From Halorubrum sp. 2020YC2 (GTDB taxonomy: Archaea; Halobacteriota; Halobacteria; Halobacteriales; Haloferacaceae), in NCBI RefSeq assembly GCF_018623055.1, contig NZ_CP076019.1, forward strand, positions 248,001 to 312,000: a DNA stretch of 64,000 nt. The letters are read 5' to 3'. Numbering within the stretch: position 1 is the first letter of the stretch; the number at the start of each line of letters is the position of its first letter. Position numbers and translations under genes: made by a program. Positions 1-8,007 of the stretch are shown piece after piece. Under the pieces are notes generated by a model. The model did no database searches. It worked only from the letters and a program-made list of their open reading frames with translations, and was not told the origin of the DNA.

Positions 1-264
1 GAGCTCGCCGCGCTGCTCGCGGCGCACGACGACTCGCGCGCGGCCGAGATGACGGCCCGCGCCCGCGACCTGCTCGCGCACGTCTCGCCCGGCGGCACGC
101 TCTGCGAGCCGACGACGTACCTCCCCGAGCAGTTCTTCGACGACGGGACGCCCGACAGCGCGACCCCGCTCGGCTGGCCGCACGCCATCCGGCTGGCGAC
201 CGTCGCCCTCCTCGATGAGGAACTGCCGCAGTTCGCGGACCGCGCCCCCGCGGACGACGACTGA
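1..264 (+). CDS. GH15-type glucan hydrolase, C-terminal fragment
   Basis: Reading frame 1 is open from the first base of the window to a TGA at 262-264, so only the last 87 residues are seen. They contain a stretch around LCEPTTYLPEQFF followed by TPLGWPHAIRL, which is typical of the C-terminal end of archaeal glycoside hydrolase family 15 proteins (glucoamylase or trehalase type, an alpha/alpha barrel). The active-site acids of the family lie upstream of the window, so the substrate cannot be judged. The tail ends in a short acidic run, as expected for a haloarchaeal cytosolic protein. Confidence 0.75.
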   Translation, partial: ELAALLAAHDDSRAAEMTARARDLLAHVSPGGTLCEPTTYLPEQFFDDGTPDSATPLGWPHAIRLATVALLDEELPQFADRAPADDD

Positions 265-273
265 CCGAACCCC

Positions 274-705
274 GACGACTATTTATAAAGGACTACGCTG
301 CGGTCGGCGCGTGCCTGCGAGGCCGCTCCGCGGCCGAGCAGCACGCGCGAGGGACGCCGCGAACGCCCGAAGGGCGTGAGCGGCAGCGAGGCGCGACGCG
401 CCTCTGGCAGCCGGCGGCGGAGCCGCCGGCGACGAGGCTGGGGAGGCGTGAGGTGCGGTCGCTGTGCGGGGCGGGACTCAAAGGGGCAGTCGCGAGAGCG
501 GCGTAGGCGACGTAAGCACCGCAACGAGGGAGTGAACGGAGTGAGCGACCGAGTGAGGAGCGCAGCGAGCGTACGCCGCTCTCGCGACTGGGGCTTTGGA
601 GGCGTTCGCCGTCGATCTACCTTCTGCTGTTTATAAACGAACGGCTGAAGTTCTGGACGTGATTACCGCCGCTCCGCTCACAATGCCTTATAAATAAAAC
701 CAAAA
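274..705 (+). repeat. Dispersed structured element, copy A
   Basis: This fills the space between two convergent genes. In order it holds a TATA box TTTATAAA (282-289); a hairpin with outer arms 307-314/341-348, inner arms 321-326/330-335 and a GA/GA internal loop; GC-rich hairpins at about 354-445; a conserved unpaired-looking stretch (about 449-486); a perfect 19-bp stem, arms 487-505 and 572-590, enclosing a GAGTGA/GAGCGA-rich loop; and the tail motif GCGACTGGGGCTTTGG (584-599). A second, degenerate tail starts at 641, 57 bp after the first, with TTTATAAAC (630-638) between them. Short frames here are open only because of base composition. Copies B, C and D share this plan. Confidence 0.8.
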
Positions 706-722
706 CCACGACAAAATTCCTC

Positions 723-908
723 TTACCGCCACTCCTCGCGGGGAATACAGTCGGCCTCCGGGACCGTGACCCAGCGGGTGGTCCGCTCGTCCGGGTCGAC
801 GTCCGGCTCGAAGAACGTCACCTCGCCGCCGCCGTCGCCGTCGGTCCGCTTACAGACGAGCTCCGGCGACTCGTCGCGAACACGTGCGGATGACGTGGAC
901 GTGGACAT
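723..908 (-). CDS. Small haloarchaeal protein, DUF7511-like
   Basis: A 61-residue acidic protein beginning MSTSTSSARV. The motif VTFFEPDVDPDERTTRWVTV near residues 30-49 resembles small conserved haloarchaeal proteins that I associate with DUF7511; that name is from memory. Longer in-frame extension runs antisense to hisF and is rejected. The start is supported by a TATA-like TTATTATCC about 25-30 nt upstream, which would give a near-leaderless mRNA. No function is known to me. The promoter lies inside a 9-bp inverted repeat described separately. Confidence 0.6.
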   Translation of the reverse strand: MSTSTSSARVRDESPELVCKRTDGDGGGEVTFFEPDVDPDERTTRWVTVPEADCIPREEWR

Positions 909-917
909 ACGTCGCGG

Positions 918-959
918 TTCGCGCCCGATCGGATAATAACTGTTGGTTTCGGGCGCGAA
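918..959. promoter_or_regulatory. Inverted repeat enclosing the promoter of the small DUF7511-like gene
   Basis: Perfect 9-bp arms, TTCGCGCCC (918-926) and GGGCGCGAA (951-959), are separated by 24 nt that contain the minus-strand TATA-like TTATTATCC. The placement directly over the promoter fits a repressor operator or a regulatory hairpin. No binding protein can be named from the sequence. Confidence 0.45.
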
Positions 960-1006
960 AAAATATACACTACGGCCGTAGTTAGCGGCGCCTCCGACGC
1001 CCGCGC

Positions 1007-1825
1007 TCAGCGCCGCACCGGGACGCCGCGCTCGTCGAGATACGCCTTCGTCTCCTCGATGGAGTAGTCGCCGAAATGGAAGATAGAGGCCGCCAGCCCG
1101 GCGTCCGCGTTCGCCTCGGTGAACACCTCGTACATGTCCTCTGGGCCGCCACACCCCGACGACGCGATGAGCGGTGTCGAGACGGCCTCCCCGACCGCCT
1201 TCATCAGGGGGATGTCGTAGCCGTCCTTCGTCCCGTCCTTGTCGATGGAGTTGACGAACAGTTCGCCCGCGCCGCGTTCCTCGGCCTCCTTCGCCCACGA
1301 GACGGCGTCGATGCCGGTGCCCTCGCGGCCGCCCTTCTTCGTGCACTCGAACCACACCGTCTCGCCGTCGTCGTCCTCGTAGAAGTGCTCGCCCGCGTCG
1401 TCGTGCCGGCGCCGCGCGTCGACCGAGATGACGATGCACTGGCTGCCGAACGCGGCCGCGCCCTCCTCGATCAGCTCCGGGCGCTCCAAGGCGCCGGTCG
1501 TGATCGACACCTTGTCCGCGCCGGCGCGGAGCGTCTCCTTGATGTCCGCCTTCGTCCGGATGCCGCCGCCGACCGTCAGCGGGATGAAACACTCGTCCGC
1601 GACCGCGTTGACCACGTCGAGCATCGTCTCGCGGCCGTCGGCGCTCGCGGTGATGTCGAGGAAGACGAACTCGTCGGCGCCGGCCTCGTTGTACTTCTTG
1701 GCCAGTTCGACGGGGTCGCCGGTGTACTCTAAGTTCTCGAAGTTGACGCCGGTGTACACCGCCGCGTCCCCGTCGTCGTCGAGGTCGACGTCGATACAGG
1801 GGATGATACGCTTCGTGAGTCCCAT
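1007..1825 (-). CDS. hisF: Imidazole glycerol phosphate synthase subunit HisF
   Basis: This cyclase subunit forms imidazole glycerol phosphate and AICAR from PRFAR with ammonia supplied by HisH (histidine biosynthesis, cytosol). The 272-residue TIM barrel shows the N-terminal RIIPCIDVD with the catalytic Asp, the phosphate-binding LTVGGGIRT, the second catalytic Asp in VISVDARRR, and the C-terminal phosphate loop [10 protein letters not shown]. Length is normal for the family. The start at 1825 is backed by a TATA-like CTTTTAACC (1854-1862, minus strand) that would give a leader of a few bases. No other his gene is in the window, as is usual for scattered haloarchaeal his genes. Confidence 0.95.
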   Translation of the reverse strand: MGLTKRIIPCIDVDLDDDGDAAVYTGVNFENLEYTGDPVELAKKYNEAGADEFVFLDITASADGRETMLDVVNAVADECFIPLTVGGGIRTKADIKETLRAGADKVSITTGALERPELIEEGAAAFGSQCIVISVDARRRHDDAGEHFYEDDDGETVWFECTKKGGREGTGIDAVSWAKEAEERGAGELFVNSIDKDGTKDGYDIPLMKAVGEAVSTPLIASSGCGGPEDMYEVFTEANADAGLAASIFHFGDYSIEETKAYLDERGVPVRR

Positions 1826-1892
1826 TCGTTGCCGGACCGTAGGCCGGCCCTTCGGTTAAAAGGCGCGGGGCGCGCTCACCGGGGCCGAACCC

Positions 1893-2963
1893 CTACTCGG
1901 GGTCCTCGACTTCGGTCGCTCCTGCGCTCCCGACTCCGCCCGGCCCGCCGTCGTCCGCCCCCGGGCGTCGGTCGTACTTCGCGACGGCGCGGTCCGCGCG
2001 CGTCGAGATGCCGTTCGGGTTCCGCGCGGGGCTGCGGTCCCGTCGCCGCGCGATGAGGCCGTCGGAGGTGCCGCCGGCGAGGCCCAAGAGCACGTCGCGG
2101 CCCGTCGCGGCCCACCGCGAGGGCGTCGACTCGCCGCGGACCACGTCCCTCGCCGCGCCGAGCGCGTCACCGAGCGCGTGCGACCCCGTCCGGAGGAGGG
2201 CGGTCGACCGCACGCCGTAGTTCTTCAGCAGGCGGTAGGCGAGCGCCCGGTACTTCCAGCCCCACTCGCTCGCGCTGCGCCCGCCGTCCGCGGCGGTCGG
2301 GGTCGGGAGCTCCTTCCGCGCGGCCATCTCCGGTCGCCACGCCACCTCGCGGTCCATGCGCGCGAGTCGGTGGGCGGCGTCGCGCGCGCCGCCGACCCGG
2401 AGGTACTCGTCGAAGCCGTCGAGGTCGCGGAGGGCGTCCCGCTGGAACGCGACGTTGCCGCCCTCGAAGTAGGTGACGTCGCGGCCCGCGATCCGACTGC
2501 GCTCCGGTTCGCTCGGATCGCGTTCCGGTTCGGTCGAATCGCCGCCTTCCGCGTCGTCGATCGCGACCGCGTCACCGTCCGCCGTCGCGACCGCGTCGCC
2601 GTCCGTCGGGGCGCTCGACGGCGTCGGCGTCACCGGTCCCGAGACCACCGGCGCCGCGTCGAGGCCGGCCGCGACCGCGTCGCGCCACCCCGGCTCGATC
2701 CGGTTGTCGTAGTCGACGAGCGCGACCGCGTCGCCCGTCGCCACCTCGATGCCGGCGTTGCGGGCGACGTTCACCGTCCGGTCGGAGATCTCGACCAGCA
2801 CGTCCACGTCGTCGCGGTCGCGGACCATGCCGGTCGTGCCGTCGGCCGAGGGGCCGTTGACGACGATCACCTCGGCGTCGGGGGCGCCGGCCGCCAGCGC
2901 GTCGAGGCAGGCGGCCAACCGGTCCCGACCGTTGAGCGTCGGGACGACGACCGAGAGGTCCAT
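1893..2963 (-). CDS. Family 2 glycosyltransferase
   Basis: A 356-residue GT-A enzyme of the GT2 type. The N-terminus DLSVVVPTLNGRDRL leads into VIVVNGPSADGT and VALVDYDNRIEPGW (the DxD-like metal site region). A highly acidic low-complexity insertion (about residues 120-155) interrupts the catalytic domain, and the C-terminus is rich in charged residues. Such enzymes transfer a nucleotide-activated sugar to lipid carriers or glycans at the cytoplasmic face of the membrane. No transmembrane segment is obvious, and neighbours do not reveal the glycan. Confidence 0.85.
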   Translation of the reverse strand: MDLSVVVPTLNGRDRLAACLDALAAGAPDAEVIVVNGPSADGTTGMVRDRDDVDVLVEISDRTVNVARNAGIEVATGDAVALVDYDNRIEPGWRDAVAAGLDAAPVVSGPVTPTPSSAPTDGDAVATADGDAVAIDDAEGGDSTEPERDPSEPERSRIAGRDVTYFEGGNVAFQRDALRDLDGFDEYLRVGGARDAAHRLARMDREVAWRPEMAARKELPTPTAADGGRSASEWGWKYRALAYRLLKNYGVRSTALLRTGSHALGDALGAARDVVRGESTPSRWAATGRDVLLGLAGGTSDGLIARRRDRSPARNPNGISTRADRAVAKYDRRPGADDGGPGGVGSAGATEVEDPE

Positions 2964-3068
2964 ACGGTGTGTTATCGAGACGAGACGGTAAAAAGGACTG
3001 CGTGTGCGTTCGACCGGCTCGATCCGACGCCGCGTCGACTCCGACCGCGAAGGCGGCGCGGTCGCCGC

Positions 3069-3341
3069 TCAGATCGTCAGGAAGTACACCTGCTTGCGCG
3101 CGTCCTTGAAGCTGTACCGCGAGTCGACGAGGCCCTCCTCTTCGAGGCGGTTGAGCGCGTAGCGGACGGTCCGGTCGGGAAGCAGCGACTCCTCGGCGAG
3201 GCCGCCCTGCGAGAGGGGTGCGTCACCCTCCAGCACCTTCGCGACGAGCTTGGCGCTCGGGGGTAGCTCGCGCAGGCGGTCGCGGTACTCGCTCTCCGAC
3301 AGGCGGTCTTGGTCAGCGGTCTCCGCGGGACTGGTACTCAT
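3069..3341 (-). CDS. Small winged-helix (MarR-like) transcriptional regulator
   Basis: A 90-residue protein almost entirely made of one winged helix: ELPPSAKLVAKVLEG, then LAEESLLPDRTVRYALNRLEEEGLV (recognition helix, about residues 50-74), then the wing SRYSFKDARKQVYFLTI. Proteins of this size and sequence are common haloarchaeal transcription factors of the MarR/TrmB type without an effector domain. The AT-rich upstream DNA (3385-3425) holds TATA-like sequence. The target is unknown; it is divergent from the oxidoreductase gene at 3491. Confidence 0.75.
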   Translation of the reverse strand: MSTSPAETADQDRLSESEYRDRLRELPPSAKLVAKVLEGDAPLSQGGLAEESLLPDRTVRYALNRLEEEGLVDSRYSFKDARKQVYFLTI

Positions 3342-3490
3342 GTCTCACACGAATCCCACGGATAGTGGTAAAGGTTGGCTACATATTGGGGAATCCGCCT
3401 GTGATAATATAATGTGTTAATATCACTCTTCGGCCGGGTCGTCGACGATCCGCCCGGGACGTTTTCCGGCGGGCGGTCGTACTCCGGCGC

Positions 3491-3883
3491 GTGATCCCCG
3501 AGTCCCACGTCGACATCCTCGAAGCCGAGTCGTACGCGCACTTCGCCACCGTCGGGCCGGACGGACTCCCTCACGTCACGCCGGTGTGGGTCGACCACGA
3601 GGACCGCGAGCACGTCCTCGTGAACACCGCCCGCGGGCGGCGCAAGGAGCGGAACGTCCGCGAGAGCCCGAAGGTCGGGGTCAGCGTGCTCGACCCCGAC
3701 GACCCGTACCGCTACGTCTCCGTCCGCGGCGAGGCCGAACTCACGGAGGAGGGCGCCCGCGAACACATCGACGAGCTCGCCCGGCGGTACTTCGGCGTCG
3801 ACGAGTACCCGCACCACGACGAGGAGGAGGGCGCGCGGGTTATCGTCAGGATTCCGGCCGAGAACGTCGCCACGAGCGGGTAG
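3491..3883 (+). CDS. PPOX-class F420-dependent oxidoreductase
   Basis: A 130-residue split-barrel flavin/F420 binding protein. The start MIPESHVDILEAESYAHFATVGPDGLPHVTPVWV is the classical pyridoxamine-oxidase-like fold, continuing with NTARGRRKERNVRESPKVGVSV and YVSVRGEAEL. Family members bind F420, FMN or haem; the F420 assignment is by resemblance to haloarchaeal proteins, which make F420. Translation starts with GTG at 3491, because no ATG lies in frame nearby and the conserved N-terminus begins there. Confidence 0.8.
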   Translation: MIPESHVDILEAESYAHFATVGPDGLPHVTPVWVDHEDREHVLVNTARGRRKERNVRESPKVGVSVLDPDDPYRYVSVRGEAELTEEGAREHIDELARRYFGVDEYPHHDEEEGARVIVRIPAENVATSG

Positions 3884-4016
3884 CCTCGGCGCGTTCGCCG
3901 GCCCGTCCGGCACGCCCGGGCGGTCTCGACCGCACCGACTCCGACCGACCGCGCCGGGGTCGCCGCCGGACCGCATCCAGTACGGTTTTGTCGGTCCGGC
4001 CTCCATCACGGACAAC

Positions 4017-4742
4017 GTGAAGGGACAGGACTGGTATCAGGCCGACGAGGTCGCCGAGGAGTACGACGACGTCCGCTTCTCCGGCGGCGGACAGCTCATC
4101 GACCGCCGGGAGAAGGAGGCCGTCCTCGCCGCGTTGGGTCCGATAGACTCCGGCCACCGCGTGCTGGAGGTCGCCTGCGGCACCGGTCGGTTCACGACGA
4201 TGCTCGCAGACCAGGGCGCGGACGTCGTCGGACTCGACGTCTCCCGCGAGATGCTCGAACAGGCCCGCGAGAAGGTCGCCGCCGCCGGCCACGCCGACGC
4301 CGTCGAGTTCCTCCGCGGCGACGCCTCGCGGCTCCCGTTCCCCGACGACCACTTCGACACGGTGGTCGCGATGCGCTTTTTCCACCTGATGGACGACCCG
4401 GTCCCGTTCGCGAAGGAGCTCCGCCGGGTCAGCCGGGATCAGGTGTTCTTCGACACGTTCAACAGCCGCAGCCTGCGGACGCTGTACACCTGGCTGCTCC
4501 CGATGGGGTCGCGGCTCTACTCCGAGCGACAGGTCGCCGCCATGCTGGGCGAGGCGGGGCTCACGCTCGCGAACGAGGAGCACGACTTCGTGTTACCGTA
4601 CGGCTTCTACCGCGAGCTTCCGGGTCCCGTCGCGAGGCCGTTCTGGGTCCTCGACGAGCTCGCGGGCGACACGATTCCGGGCGACTACGTCGCCTCCGTG
4701 TCGTACTGGGACGCTCGGGTGCCGGACGAAGAGAGACCGTAA
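4017..4742 (+). CDS. Class I SAM-dependent methyltransferase
   Basis: 241 residues, GTG start at 4017. The Rossmann-fold motifs are plain: motif I VLEVACGTGRFT (about residues 45-56), the acidic end of beta 2 VVGLDVSREML, motif II region LRGDASRLPFPDDHFDTVVAMRFFHLMDD. It belongs to the UbiE/Methyltransf_11 type acting on small molecules or quinone-like lipids; the substrate is not identifiable. It is transcribed in the same direction as the upstream F420-type gene after a gap of about 130 nt, which may or may not mean co-transcription. Confidence 0.8.
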   Translation: MKGQDWYQADEVAEEYDDVRFSGGGQLIDRREKEAVLAALGPIDSGHRVLEVACGTGRFTTMLADQGADVVGLDVSREMLEQAREKVAAAGHADAVEFLRGDASRLPFPDDHFDTVVAMRFFHLMDDPVPFAKELRRVSRDQVFFDTFNSRSLRTLYTWLLPMGSRLYSERQVAAMLGEAGLTLANEEHDFVLPYGFYRELPGPVARPFWVLDELAGDTIPGDYVASVSYWDARVPDEERP

Positions 4743-4797
4743 GGCGGCGCGTCCGTCGCGGCGCCGCCCGCTTCGCTTTCCGTCCGCCTCGGCGGCC

Positions 4798-5220
4798 TCA
4801 GACCGCCTCTTCGACGACTTCGCCCACGGCGAAGTTGGACTTCACTTCTGTCACCTCGATCTTCACGCGCTCGCCAACCTCGGTGTCGGGGACGATGATC
4901 ACGTAGCCGCGCTCGACGCGAGCGATCCCGTCGCCCTGCTTGCCGAGGTCTTCTATCTCGACGTACCGCATCTCGCCCGGCTCCACCGGCGGCTGCGGGC
5001 CGTCGTCGCTTCGCGAGGCGGTCTCGTCGGCGTCACTCGTCGCCTCCGCCGAGCCGTCGCGGGCGACGAGCGCGACGCGATACGTCTCGCCCGGCTCCAG
5101 CGAACCGGCCTCGACCTCTCGGCTGGGCACGTCGACGACGAACTCGCCGTCGTCGGCCTCGCGGACTTCCGCGCTGAACAGACAGAGGAGCTTCTCGGAG
5201 ATTTCCATAGTAGACTCCAT
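4798..5220 (-). CDS. TRAM domain protein
   Basis: A 140-residue protein whose last about 65 residues (MRYVEIEDLGKQGDGIARVE...VIIVPDTEVGERVKIEVTEV...AVGEVVEEAV) form a TRAM domain, a small OB-like RNA-binding fold. The N-terminal half is acidic and begins EISEKLLCLFSAEV. Free-standing TRAM proteins are abundant in archaea and have been described as RNA chaperones in methanogens; a similar job here is inference. Two ATGs lie four codons apart (5220 and 5208); homologues I recall begin at MEISEK, favouring 5208. Confidence 0.8.
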   Translation of the reverse strand: MESTMEISEKLLCLFSAEVREADDGEFVVDVPSREVEAGSLEPGETYRVALVARDGSAEATSDADETASRSDDGPQPPVEPGEMRYVEIEDLGKQGDGIARVERGYVIIVPDTEVGERVKIEVTEVKSNFAVGEVVEEAV

Positions 5221-5319
5221 CGGAGGCTGGGTGCGGGGTAGTATAGTTGTACCGCCGACACAGTCAGGCCCCGCGCCGATTCGGGGGGTGCGCCCCGGCC
5301 GCCTCGGTACCGAGGGCGG

Positions 5320-6108
5320 TCAGCGGCCGCCGACCGGACGCCCGTCCGCCTCCTTCGGGCCCTCGGAGTCGAAGACGACGACGTCGCCGTCGGCCCGCTC
5401 GCGCGCGTTCGGGTCGTAGCCGTCGCGGACCCCGATCGCCTCCTCTAACTCCCGGACGGCGCGCTCCTTCAGCGCCTCCGCCAGCGCCTCGGCGTCCTCC
5501 CGGGAGATGTCGCGGCCGAGCCCCTCGCACTCGTGGGCGCGGACGACGCCCGCCTCGTCGACCGCCTCACCCATCGGCTGGCTCGTCCCCTCCAGGGCGA
5601 CGCTGAACGGGTAGGTCCGACAGATCAGCGGGCGCGCGTCGTGGACCGTACACGCGCCCTGTCCGTCGGACTCCTCGTAGAAGGTACAGTCGCCGCAGCC
5701 GTCGGTCGCGAGCGCCCACTCGAACGTCTCGCCGGTCTGCTCGCCGCCGGCGTCCGCGTCGAGCCCGAACGGCATCGGTCGGGCGACGTCCCGCCAGTCG
5801 TACGCCTCGCCGGACCGCTCCTCGGCGGCGTCCGCGACGCGGCGGACCTCGTCGGGGAAGACGGTCGCGGTGTGGGGTTCGCGGTCGGCGCCGTCGCCGT
5901 CGTGGCATCCGGCGTCGCCGTCGGCGGTTCCCTGCTCGCCCTCGTTCGCGCCCGCTTCCGCCGGCGCGCCGCCCGGCTCGTCGGGCGCGTAGCCCGTACA
6001 ACAGCCGCCACAGCGCGTACACTCGAACCCGATCGACTCGATGGCGTCCGCGAGGTCGGCCGCGTCGAGGTCGCGGGCGGCGGCGAGTTCGGCTTCGAGT
6101 GACTCCAT
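5320..6108 (-). CDS. YkgJ-family cysteine-cluster protein
   Basis: 262 residues with two groups of cysteines expected to bind a metal or Fe-S cluster: FECTRCGGCCTGY (about 29-41), then CGDCTFYEESDGQGACTVHDARPLICRTYPFSV (about 150-180), the signature of the UPF0153/YkgJ family. A haloarchaea-specific acidic insertion separates them. The biochemical role of the family is not settled. The C-terminal part is an acidic helical extension. Confidence 0.8.
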   Translation of the reverse strand: MESLEAELAAARDLDAADLADAIESIGFECTRCGGCCTGYAPDEPGGAPAEAGANEGEQGTADGDAGCHDGDGADREPHTATVFPDEVRRVADAAEERSGEAYDWRDVARPMPFGLDADAGGEQTGETFEWALATDGCGDCTFYEESDGQGACTVHDARPLICRTYPFSVALEGTSQPMGEAVDEAGVVRAHECEGLGRDISREDAEALAEALKERAVRELEEAIGVRDGYDPNARERADGDVVVFDSEGPKEADGRPVGGR

Positions 6109-6224
6109 GGGACCCGGTTGCGGCGCGGCGCGGTTAACGTCGTCCCTCCGGGGGCGCCCGGCCCCCTCGGCCGGGACGACCCCGGGCCGAAGGAGCGAAG
6201 TGCGCCCGCTCCCTACCGGACGGC

Positions 6225-6674
6225 GTGAAGGAGTTCGAGCGGAAACAGCTCTTGGAGCGGGTCAACCGGGAGTCTTCGACGATCGGCGTCGACATCCCGG
6301 AGTCGATCGAGATCCAAGGCGAGTCGATCGACCTCCGGTCGTTCGTCTTCGAGATCAAGCGCCGCGACTCGGTCCCGCCCGGCGAGCGCGACCGCGTCGA
6401 GCGCGCCAAGCGGAACCTCCGGCGCGAGCGGCTCGACCGGCTCGAACCCATCGAGGAGAACGAGGTGAGCCGCGAGGAGGGCGAGGAGCTTGCGGCGTCG
6501 ATCATCGGCATCGACCGCGCGCTGGAGGCGCTGGAGGGGCTGAACGCGCCCGACCCGGAGACCGAGGAACAGCGGCAGAAGGCGGCGGACCAGAAGCGCT
6601 GGATGAACTTCCTCAAGAAGGCGCTCGGCCACGAGGACGCGAGCGGCGGGGGCGGCGGGCGCACGCGGTTCTGA
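6225..6674 (+). CDS. Conserved haloarchaeal protein, DUF5788-like
   Basis: A 149-residue, highly charged, probably helical protein starting with GTG (MKEFERKQLLERVNRESSTIGVDIPESI). The core ESIDLRSFVFEIKRRDSVP followed by a long Arg/Glu-rich helix matches a haloarchaeal family I know as DUF5788; the name is from memory. The end is a short Gly-rich tail. No catalytic motif is visible and no function can be given. Confidence 0.65.
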   Translation: MKEFERKQLLERVNRESSTIGVDIPESIEIQGESIDLRSFVFEIKRRDSVPPGERDRVERAKRNLRRERLDRLEPIEENEVSREEGEELAASIIGIDRALEALEGLNAPDPETEEQRQKAADQKRWMNFLKKALGHEDASGGGGGRTRF

Positions 6675-6762
6675 CCGGAGCGCTCGCGGCCTGAGCGCCC
6701 TCGCGACGTGGGCACGCTCGCGGCGCTGAGACACCGGTAGCGACCGACCGCGTCCGCGCGGC

Positions 6763-7233
6763 TCAGTTCCCGGTGAAGTCGATCCGCGAGCCGCTCCCGT
6801 CGCCCTTCCCCGCGGAGGGCCCGAGCCGGACGAACTCGTAGGCGTCGTCGTCGAGGTACACCGCGCCGTCCGCGACCGCGACGTCGACCGATTCGAGGAC
6901 GGCGCCCTCGCAGGGCCCGAAGTTGCAGTAGCCGCCGTCGGCCTCGAACGTCGCCCCGTGCGTCTGACAGAACACCTCGCCGTTGCGCACGAACGCCCCG
7001 TCGTCCTTGTCGAGGCGGACGTCCGTCCAGTGTTGACAGTAGTTCCGGAACGCGCGCACCTCGCCCGCGGCCCGCGTGAGGATCGCCTCGACCTCGGGGG
7101 CGCCGTCCTCGCCCTCCCCGAGGTCGCCCTCGCCCTCGTCGACCGTCTCGGAGTCGACCGGTCGCAGCGTCGCGAGCAGCGTGCTCTCCTCCGGCACCTC
7201 CTCGACGCCAGCGATCCGGCGGTGCTCGTCCAT
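6763..7233 (-). CDS. Rieske [2Fe-2S] ferredoxin-like protein
   Basis: About 156 residues from the ATG at 7233. The upstream in-frame extension lacks domain character, so the start MDEHRRIAGVEEV is chosen. The Rieske ligands appear as NYCQHWTD (Cys-x-His) and VFCQTHGATFEADGGYCNFGPCEG (Cys-x-x-His), a slight variant of the CxH...CxxH motif. A soluble Rieske protein of this sort usually passes electrons to a partner oxygenase or reductase; none is adjacent. An acidic insertion sits between the first strands and the cluster domain. Confidence 0.8.
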   Translation of the reverse strand: MDEHRRIAGVEEVPEESTLLATLRPVDSETVDEGEGDLGEGEDGAPEVEAILTRAAGEVRAFRNYCQHWTDVRLDKDDGAFVRNGEVFCQTHGATFEADGGYCNFGPCEGAVLESVDVAVADGAVYLDDDAYEFVRLGPSAGKGDGSGSRIDFTGN

Positions 7234-7325
7234 GTCCGTGCGAGGCCGGCGACCGGCTTGAACGTTGTGCGTTCCCGCGTCGGACGCGGTCCGCTTGCCG
7301 AAGTGGACCCCTCGGACGGTCCGAA

Positions 7326-7925
7326 TCAGACGCCGAGCCACTCGTCGTCGCGCACCTCGTAGCCGTGCTTCCGGCAGTGCTTCGCCGCCTGCCGCCGGAG
7401 GTCCCGCGACCCGGGGACCGACTCCGTCTCGGCTATCCGGTCGACGACCCAGTCGGCCATCGCGCGGACGCCCTCCTCGTCGTCGAGTTCGTCGATGTCG
7501 CTCAGCGCGCGGAAGGTCCGCTCGAACGCCTCGTGTTGCGACCGCCCGAACTCCTCGTTCGGGAGGGTCGCAACCGCCTCGACGACCCGCTTCATCGCGG
7601 TCGCGACCGCCGGTCGCCGGACCCGCTCCCGGACCGCCGCGGGCGTGTCGAACGCCTCCATGTCGGCGTCGGGGAGGAGGTCCGCGACGTTGTACACGCG
7701 AGCCCCGGTCTCGAGTTCGCGGTCCCCGACCGCGGCGACGATCTCGCGGCCCGTCGCCGGGAACGTCAGCGGTTCGAGCGCCGACTCGAACTCGTCGGCC
7801 TCGTCGGGGTCGATCGGCGGTTCGGTCTCGTCAGCGCGGTCCTGCGCCGCCTCCATGTCGCGCTCGCGCTGTCGCCGGTCCTCGTCTGCGGCCTGTTTCT
7901 CCCGTCCGTCCTTGTCGTCTGCCAT
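7326..7925 (-). CDS. Conserved haloarchaeal protein, DUF5789-like
   Basis: 199 residues from ATG 7925; the longer frame upstream is not protein-like. The N-terminus is very hydrophilic (MADDKDGREKQAADEDRRQRER), followed by a compact domain around LEPLTFPATGREIVAAVGDRE and a second helical half. The motif FPATxxEIVxxxGD also occurs in the product at 12718, so both appear to belong to the haloarchaeal DUF5789 group. Function unknown. The gene faces the Rieske gene in the same direction after about 90 nt. Confidence 0.6.
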   Translation of the reverse strand: MADDKDGREKQAADEDRRQRERDMEAAQDRADETEPPIDPDEADEFESALEPLTFPATGREIVAAVGDRELETGARVYNVADLLPDADMEAFDTPAAVRERVRRPAVATAMKRVVEAVATLPNEEFGRSQHEAFERTFRALSDIDELDDEEGVRAMADWVVDRIAETESVPGSRDLRRQAAKHCRKHGYEVRDDEWLGV

Positions 7926-8007
7926 CCGTCGTTTAGGATCTCTGACGGAATAACGCTGTGGGGGACGGTATCCCCCTCGTCGGTTCGCGACGGCGGATCC
8001 CGTCGGG

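Noticed and set aside
376-636. Short Arg/Gly-rich frames in the four dispersed elements
   Set aside because: They cross the hairpins and differ in frame between copies; structure, not protein, is conserved.
274-705. Interpretation of the dispersed element as a simple MITE
   Set aside because: Not excluded, but copies lack a common terminal inverted repeat and visible target duplications, while internal stems covary and a promoter is kept in three of four copies.
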